A DNA stretch of 64,000 nucleotides from Tenrec ecaudatus (lineage: Eukaryota > Chordata > Mammalia > Afrosoricida > Tenrecidae): positions 10,561,497 to 10,625,496 of the forward strand of contig NC_134542.1 of NCBI RefSeq assembly GCF_050624435.1, read 5' to 3'. The first letter of the stretch is position 1. Each line of letters opens with the position of its first letter. This document shows positions 14,601 to 23,600 of the stretch, one piece after another. The notes below the pieces were generated by a model. The model saw only the letters and a program-made list of their open reading frames with translations. It ran no database searches and was not told the DNA's origin. Made by a program: the position numbers and the translations under genes.

Positions 14601-17600
14601 TTTCAAACACCTGGACTCATTTATGAAGCAAGCATGCCTTGACACCAGGAAAAGACGTTTCCAGAATAGAAAATTATAGATCAATATCCTTTATGACCAT
14701 AGAGATGCAAAAAATTCTCAAGAATATCCTAAACAATAGAAATCAACAAAATATCAATAATAATAATAACAGTAATAGGGCTACATCATGACTAAGTGGG
14801 ATTCAGACCAGGTATGCAAGATTGGTTCAACATGGGTTGGTTAGAAGAACATTGGTTAGTTAGAAAAACAATCAATGTCATATACCATAGAAAGCAGTGG
14901 TTCTCAACCTGTGAGGTTGCAACCCCTTTGGGGATTGAAAAACTTTTTCACAGGGATCACCCAAGACCATCAGAAAACACATATTTCTGATGGACCGTCT
15001 CCAGGAGGGTCCACCCACATGCTGATACACTCACATATGAGTACCCAGCATGATGACATCATTGTGCCAACCCCATCACATACACCCTATACAAATACAG
15101 GTATATGTGATGAGAGTTGGTGCTATAATGTACTTATGCAGACCAATCACATGCATGTAGAAAGCAGCTACTATGTAGACAACAGTTGCTGTGTTGAAAG
15201 CAACTACTTTGTTAAAAGCAGCTACTGTGTTGAAAGCAGCAGTATTGGAGGTAAAATGACACTTCATTTATAATTATATATTGTTTTTGTGATTAATCAC
15301 CATGCTTTAATTATGTTCAATTTGTAACAATAAAAATACATCCTGGATATCAAATATTTACATTATGATTCATAACCGTAGCAGAATTACAGTTATGAAG
15401 TAGCAACAAAAATAATTTTATGGTTGGAGGTCATCACAACAGCAGGAACCTGTATTAAAGGGTCATGTCATTAGGAAGGTTGAGAACCACTGATATATAG
15501 CAAAAGATAAGAACTGCACGATCCTATCAATTTATAAAGAAAAGACATTTGAAAATATTCAACACCATTCCTGATCAAAACACTTAACAAAATAGGAATA
15601 GAAAGACAATTGTTCGACACAATAAAGGCCATGTATGCAAAACCAATGGCGAGCAGCTCACTCAATAGGAGGAAATGGAAAGGATTGCCCCTGCAAGAGG
15701 GAACTAAAGATGCCCGTTGTTCAGTATTGTGCTGGAAGTCTCAGCAAGAGCTCTTAGACAACAAATAGAAATTAAAAGCATTCAAACTGGCAAAGAAGAA
15801 GTAAAACTCTATTTCAGAGTTTTAGATGATTATTATTTCAGATGATTTGCTATGTAGAAAATCCCAAAGACTTGATTAGAAGATTGTTGGAAATAATTGA
15901 AATACTCATCAGTGTGGCAGAGTACATGATCAATATACAAAAGCTAAGAAAAAGATATCAAGAAGAGAATACTATTTACAAAAACCATGCAAAAGATTAA
16001 ATACTTAGAAATAAATTTAACCAGAGAAACAAAAGCCTTGTACAAGTAAACTACAAGAAACCAAAAATGATCTACATAAATGGAACAAGGTTCCATGCTC
16101 GTGGCTAGGAGGGCTTAATACTGTGAAAATGTCGATACTTCCCGGAGCTATTTGTAAACAATGCCTATCCAGATCCCAGCATCATTCATTAAAGGAATGG
16201 AAAAACTAATTGCAAACTTTATATAGAGAGAAAGAGACTTAGGATAAGCAAATCACTACTTAGGAGGAATGACGAAAACTATCAAACAGTAGTCAAACAG
16301 CCTGGAACTTGTAAAATGATACATATGTTGACCAATGGAACAGAATAGAGACCCCAAAATAAATCCATCCACCTACAGAAAACTGATTTTCAACCAAGGA
16401 CCAAAATTCATCACTTGAGTAAGACATAGTCTCTTTAATAAATGGTGCTGGCAACATTGGATATCTATTTGTAGAAGAATGGAATTGGACCTATACCTCA
16501 GCCCATACTTAAAAAATGAACTCAAGACAGATTAAAGATCCAAGTGTAAATCCTAGAACTATAATGATCACCGATGATAAAATGGGGACAAACTTCTAAC
16601 AGAGAGCCTCAACACATTCCCAATCATAGTAAGAACACACACTCAGCAGAAGACAAGATAGATTACTGAGTTATACTAAAAATAAGACACTTATGTGCAC
16701 CAAACGAGTAAAAAGAGAACCCCCAGATGGGGGGACTAGTTTGACAACAGCATATTGGAAAAGGGGCTAATCTCAAAAATCCATAGAAAATTGCAGCACC
16801 TCCACAAGAAAATGACAAACAGTCCAAATAAAAATTGAGCATAGGACATGAGCAGACAGGTCACCAAAGAAGACATTCAGTGACCAACGAACATATGGAG
16901 AAAAGCTTGTATTCATTAGCTATTGGCCAGATGCAAATTAAAACAACGGTGAGGTACCACCTTACACCGACAATAATAGCAAAGCTAAAATAAAAGAAGA
17001 AAAAGTAAATTCTGTAGAGGATCTGGGGAGATTGGAACCCTCGGACACTGGTGAGACTGTAAAAATGTGCAATCACCATGGGAAGCATCTGACTATTCCT
17101 CAAACCACTAGGAATAGAAATATCATATGACCTAGCATTCTCTGTGCTACATATATATCCTACAGAAGTAAGAGTCGCAGGGAATCCAGGACAGATAAAC
17201 CCCTCAGAACCAATAATGAGAGTAGTGGTACCAGGAGGGGAAGGGGAAAGTGGGGGGAGAAAGGGGAAATTTATCACAATGACCAATATATAAAGCACCC
17301 CCCAGGGGGACAGACAACAGAAAAGTGGATGAAGGGAGACTGTAGTTGATGTAAGACATGAAAATAATAATGATTTATAAATTATCAAGGGATCATGAGG
17401 GAAGTGGTGGAATGAACTGATACCAAGGACTCAAGTAGAAAGAAAATGTTTTGTAAATGATGATGGTCACAGATGTACAAATGTGCTTGACACAATGGAT
17501 GGATGGATGGATGGATGGATGGATGGATGGATGGATGGATGGATGGATGGGTGGTGATAAAAGCTGTAAGAGCCCCAATAAAAGCATTTAAAAATAAGTA

Positions 17601-20600
17601 AGAGTCAAAGTATGAATAGATATATGCACACCTGTGTTCCTTTCATCACTGTCCACAATAACAAGAAGATGGGAGCAAGCTAAATACCCATCAGTGGAGG
17701 AATAGGTAAACACACCTTGGTGCCCCGCGCAATACTACGCATCGCTAGAGAATAATGATGAAACTGTGAGACTCAGACAACATTATACTGAGTGAAGTTA
17801 GTCAATAACAAAAGGACAAATATTTTAAGAGGCAACTGTTACAGAGGAAAAACCAAGACAAAGGTTTTCATACCAAAAGAAACAAATGTTGATGGCACTG
17901 GGGGAGGGAAGGGGCAGGTAAAGTCACTGTAGACTGGTGTTCACTTGGGTGAAGGGGGAGATAGTATTCCACAAGAGGGAGAGAAGAAATCAAAGAGGGG
18001 GCAGGGAAAACTATTGGGAAGTTTGATACATAGTTGAATACAAATTGATTATCCGAAGTATAAAGCCCTCCCACCCCAATTCACAATAAAAAGCTTTATA
18101 AAACAATAGGGCTGGAGAAGAGCTGCATCCTGACAGCAGAGTGAGTCATAATCATGTGCCTTGGGAGTCTCGCTTGCTGATGAAGCCCAAGTTGCAAATA
18201 TCCATTAGTAATAGACATGAGGAATGTACCAAATATGAGTCTAGGCATATCGGAATTTTCCCAAAGTGAAGTTGAGCATGTAACCATCAATAATATCCTA
18301 GACATTGGTGAGCTGAATTAACTGACATGGGATTTTTTTTTATTATTAAAAGATCATTTTTGTTGGGGACTCTTGAAACTCTTATTACAATCCAAACATC
18401 AATTGTATCAGACATATTTGTACATATGTTGCCATCATTCTTTTCTGGACATCTTCTTTCTATTGAGCCCTTGGTTTCAGCTCCTCTTTTTTCCCTCCCT
18501 CCCCCGCCCTCATGACCCCTGGATAGATTATAAGTTATTATTATTTTCATATATCACACTGGATGCTGTCTCCCTTCCCCCATGGGATATTTTAATTGGA
18601 AAAACATATGGTCTACTATGCCAAAAATGATGGGTATCCAATGCCATAAAGAACATTTCAAGGTCCATTTTGAAGTAAAATGGCTGATACCCATACCACT
18701 ATAAGGAAGATCAAGAGATTTGACTATTATTCAAATTATGCACCAACTACTAAGACAAAGATGAAGATATTTAAAATTTCTACCAGCTTCTGTGATCTGA
18801 AATTGATCAGACATGCAATCAAAATGCAATGAAAGTATTGACCATTGGACTGGGAAAGTTGGAAATGAAGACGTAACCAAATCAAACTCTCTGCCATCAA
18901 GCTGATTGCTATTCATAGCAATCCCATAGGTTAGAACTGCCCCTGTGGGGTTCTAAGGCTGTCAAACTTCAGGGAAGGTGAAAGTCTCATCTTTATCCAG
19001 CAGTGTGACTTGTGTTTTCGACTGATGACCTTGAGGTTAGCAGCCTTGGTGATAGAATTGACCGCTACATAGACCAAGAGGCAGTTGATAAAATGAGAAC
19101 AAGGGAATACTGAGGGGCTTAAACTCAAGAACCATTTCATTAGATGTATATCCATTCCGCACACTTATTCAACCTGTATGCTGAGCAAGTAACTCAAGAA
19201 GGTGCACTGTGTGAGGAAGAATACTAAATATGGGCTGGAGGAAGGTTCATTAAAACCTGCAACATTCAGATGACAGTGCTTGTTGAAAGCAAAGAGAACT
19301 TTTCACATTTACTGATGAAGATCAAAAACTACACCCTTCAATATGAGTTACAACTCAACATAAAGAAAACAAAAATCCTCACAGCATCTTGACCACCAGA
19401 GAAAAGACCAGAGTTGCCAAAGATTTCATCTTATTTGGATCCACAGTTGAGACCCATGGAAGCAGCAGTCAAGAAATCATGCTTTAAAGCAGAGATGTCA
19501 CACTATGGACTAAGGTGTGCCTGACCCAGCATGATATGCTAAATCACCTCACATACATGTAAAAGCTCGGCAACGAATAAGGAAGATGGACGAAGAATTG
19601 GTGCATTCGCATTATGGTTTCGGTGAAGACTATTGACCGTGCCATGGACTGCCAGAAGAATGAACAATCTGTCTTTGAAGAAGTACAACCAGAAAACTCC
19701 GCAAAAGTGAGAATCATAAGAGAAGGTACCCAATAAAAACTGGAATTGTGCTGAGCGGAGCAGAGCCCTCTTAGTATGCATTATTCCTGCTAGGCGAGCA
19801 TTGAACAACTCACTCTGAATTAGTGCACCCAGTGGCGTTGCCTAGGAAGTTTCTCTCCAGTCACAGTGGTTTTTTTCATAAAAGCAGTTTCACTCAAACG
19901 TCATTTTTTGGGATGACCAATTTAAGAAAACAGCATAAAATTTTGTTTCCTGCTCTGGGAAAATGCCGCAGAAACTGCTGTGATGTTGAACACAGCTTAC
20001 AAGGACAGCACTATGGAAAAAACTCAAGTGTACAAATGGTTTTCTCATTTCAAAAAGGATTGAAATGTCAATCGATGACAAACCTTATTCCAAAAACCTG
20101 TCAACTTCCCCAACGAACAAAAATGTCAGCTCCAAATGTGAAAAATGCATTTGGAGTTCATTCCACCAGGCCAGGCTGTTAATCAAGCTTTCTATTTAGA
20201 GGTTCCGAAAAGATTGTGCAACAGTGTGGGACGAAAAAAGGTCTGGTTTGTGGCAGACCACGACTGGTTTTGCCACTACTACGATGCACCTGCTCCTGCA
20301 GCCATCTCAGTGCACCCATTTTTGGCAAAAAAAACAATATGCCTCTCTTGTTCCATACACCTTTCTCACTTAACCTCGCTCTGTGCAACTTCTGTTTCCT
20401 CAAATGCAGAGGGACATGAAAGGTGTGGTAGTTATATAATAATTCGTCAATTTGAGGATTAAGAATGTAGGGGTGGAGTCTTGGTCTTCTGAGAATTCCG
20501 GGAAATCCGGTATTCCCTCCTTGGAGGTGGGAGACTTGCTGAACACACCCTGGGAGACATAGCAGCTGACAAGATACATGGACCCACCCTGATGCAGCTC

Positions 20601-23600
20601 TGGGTGCTGGGGAAGCCAAGCAGAGACCCCTGCCAGCACTGAGATGTTTCCAATGCCACTGGATTCAAAGACTTTCTACCCACTGGCCTGTGATCTTCTA
20701 CATTTGGCATCATTGTATGTTTTCCTGAGTCTGAAGAGGACTTTATAGCTTGATATCAGACATATGGGCTAACACCGAACTTATGGACTTGATCTGGGCT
20801 GGGCGAGGATGTTTCCTCAGTGTTCAATTGCTCTTGTATATAAATCTCTTTGTATCCATGGATTTGTCTCTCTAGTCTACCCAAACTAATACAAAAGGAT
20901 AGAAGATATAGAAGAGGTGAAGAAAAAAAATGAGAGAGGTGCTGTTAGCTATCCAAACAGATGAGTCTGAAAAATGTTTCCAAGAATGGAATCACAGATT
21001 TAACAAATAGATTAAGTATAATGGAAAGTACATTGAAGGTAATAAGGTTGATTTGTTTAAAAACATTTCATAGCTCTGAAACAAAAAAAAATTCTGTGGG
21101 TTTTTTGGGTGGTCTCCCTAGTACCTCTAACATGGTACCAAGAAGGACCAATCTCAGAAGATGGGCATTTTGCTTGGTAAAGTCAGAGGGTACGGAGGAG
21201 GGGAGGAAGACCCCTTAGTGAGATGGATTGACACTGAGGCTGCAGTGATGGGCTGAGGCATAGCAAGGACTGTGAGGATTATGTGGGACTGGCATTGTTT
21301 CGTTCTGTTGTACACAGGCTCTGAACCAACTCAACAAAACCGAACAACAATAACGGAGGACACTATGGCTAGAGAGAAAAGAATGAGTAAGAGGTTCTCT
21401 CTTAAGTGTTGGGGGATTTCCTGGTGGTGGGAACAATGCTTTCAATGCTAACAGGAGTGTGTGTGTTCACCTAAAAGCACCTCGGAAGAAAGGCCAGGTG
21501 AACTGCTTCTAAAAAAATCAGTTATTGAAACCCCTAAGGGGCACAATTGTACTCTAGCACACATGAGATTGCCATGAATGAGAATCAACTCTTATTCCGA
21601 CCGGGAACTAGGTCTTGAAAAAAAAAATGAAAGACACCTGAAGTACCGAGAGTAGAGAAGTTCTGGGGGTCAGCAGGATGAGCCAAACCAAACCACGCTG
21701 CATATAGACTTTATCAGCAGCATGATGGGAAAATATGGGAGGTGTTTAATTGGCCGTAATCCCAAGTGTGGCTCGGGGTAAATGTTAACTGTCAGAAGAC
21801 GTTTATCATACCTGGAATGTCTACTAGAGAGATTAAAATGAGTAATTTCTTAAGAATTACAGGCCTACAATATAGAACAACAAACTTTATGCAAAACAAT
21901 GGACCGCTTTGGGTACAAATTACTGACATAATTAGACCACCAGGGAGGTTAATCCAGATCCTGCTGGACGCTTGTGATGCGCAGCCGCAGATCGATCATA
22001 GGAGGGTGAAGATGAAAACAAGGAGTCCCACTGAGAAGCCATTGAAGTGGCCCAGATGGGGGGCAATGGTGTTTTGGGTGGGGCTTCAGAGTGGATGGTG
22101 AAATCAGGAAGGGAAAATTGGATCAGGAAACCATCAAAATGGTGATACATTGGGTAGATTCACAGTAGACTTCAGATGGGGAGCTGACAGATTTTGATGA
22201 TCTGGATAGGGAAGGGCAAGAATGGTCTTGAGTGATCTTGAGAGAAATGGGGGTGTCCACTAGGAAAATTTAGATGGGTGGTGAAGTGATTGGGACAGGG
22301 AAGAAGAATAGAACCATCAGTTCTGTGCCTGCTGGACTTCTCCGACATGTCCGTTTAGCTGCAGGAGACGTAGCTGGGAACTCTGAGACTTCCAATGTTA
22401 TAGTCCTCCAAATATTTCCCATCCTCATTAAGTTCTCTGGCACCAAACTCCTCCAAAGGCATCTGCCTTTCCTGTGCAATGGGATGACATGACTTGTCCA
22501 AACTTCTCCTTAGGCAAGCGTGACTGGTCATCAACTGCTGCGTGTCAAGTTTGCAGACTATTTACATTGCTCCTGTTCTGAGAAGAGGTCTGAATTAGGA
22601 GCTCCTCTCTGACTACCCAACAGGGTAAGCAAGACATTGGCAAACAAACTCACTGCCATCTAGTTCATTCTGACTCATGGTGACCCTACAGGACAGGGTA
22701 GAACTTCCACTGAGCCAATCTGAGGCTGCACATCTTTATAGGAGCAGAAAACCTCCTCATTCGCCCACCAAGCAACTGGTGAGTTCCAACCGCTAACCTG
22801 GCCGCTAACATGGTGGTCACAGTGACTCCTTAAGACAGAGAAGAACTGCCTCTGTAACCTTTTGAGTCTGTTACTCTTTAAGGGAGTACAAAGCCTCAGC
22901 TGACACCTGCAGAGAAGCTGGTAGGTTTTGAACTGCTGACCTTGCAGTTAACAGTCCATCGTGTAACCACACCTCAGTCTCTAAAAGTGGCCCTGCCCCA
23001 CGTATGAAACAGAGTGTTGGTGATACAGTGGTTTAGGCGCCAGGCTGCTCACCAGAAAGAAGTTCATCAGTTCAAACCCAGCTCTTCCATGGGAAAAGGC
23101 GAGGCTGGCTGTTGCCATCGCCTCCCAAAGCTAGGGCAATCGGTGTGTTTTTGTTTTGTTTTGTTTTATCATAATTTTTAACTTACCAAGACCGAGGGCT
23201 CCTGAAGGCTTTTAAGGGACTCTAGCATGCAGTAGGAGGCCTGCTGGCGCACTGTTTTACCCGTGGGCTGCTAACTGCAAAGTCGGCAGTTCGAATCCTG
23301 AGGCTGGCTGTCTGCTCCTGGGACGACATACAGTCTCAGACACCCGGGGTGGGGGTGGGGGGGCAGTTCTCCTCTGCTCTACAGGGTTGCAATGTGTCGG
23401 AAGTCCCCTAGCTGGCAGTGGGCTTGTCCTGGGGTGGGTCCTCACCAGAGATGACCATGGGCAGAAACGTACAATCCAGATCCCACTAGAGCTAATGTCA
23501 CCGGCTTTGCAAGGCAAGCGTTTCCCCCTCTCATTCGGCACACCCTGACTTGGCCGTTTGATGTTAAAAGCAACACCAGTGGTCACCTCTCCCACACCCC

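Larger units (their letters stand above)
14530..18108 (+). mobile_element. L1 LINE, decayed ORF2 and 3' UTR, split by two insertions
   Basis: Plus-strand sequence follows the L1 ORF2 order. The reverse-transcriptase region has the DNA equivalents of AFREEF..L (14540), [13 protein letters not shown] (14796) and the LNKIGIE..F segment (15590). The C-terminal region includes CACTGTCCACAATAACAAG (17650), followed by the 3' UTR to a CACAATAAAAAGC end. Many stops and frameshifts make it a pseudo-element. It carries a SPIN hAT at 14895-15492 and a younger L1 3' end at 17177-17596, so it is older than both. Confidence 0.85.

Noticed and set aside
16861-17388. 175-codon open frame on the minus strand
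   Set aside because: Antisense to the L1 copies at 14530-18108; no protein-like signature.
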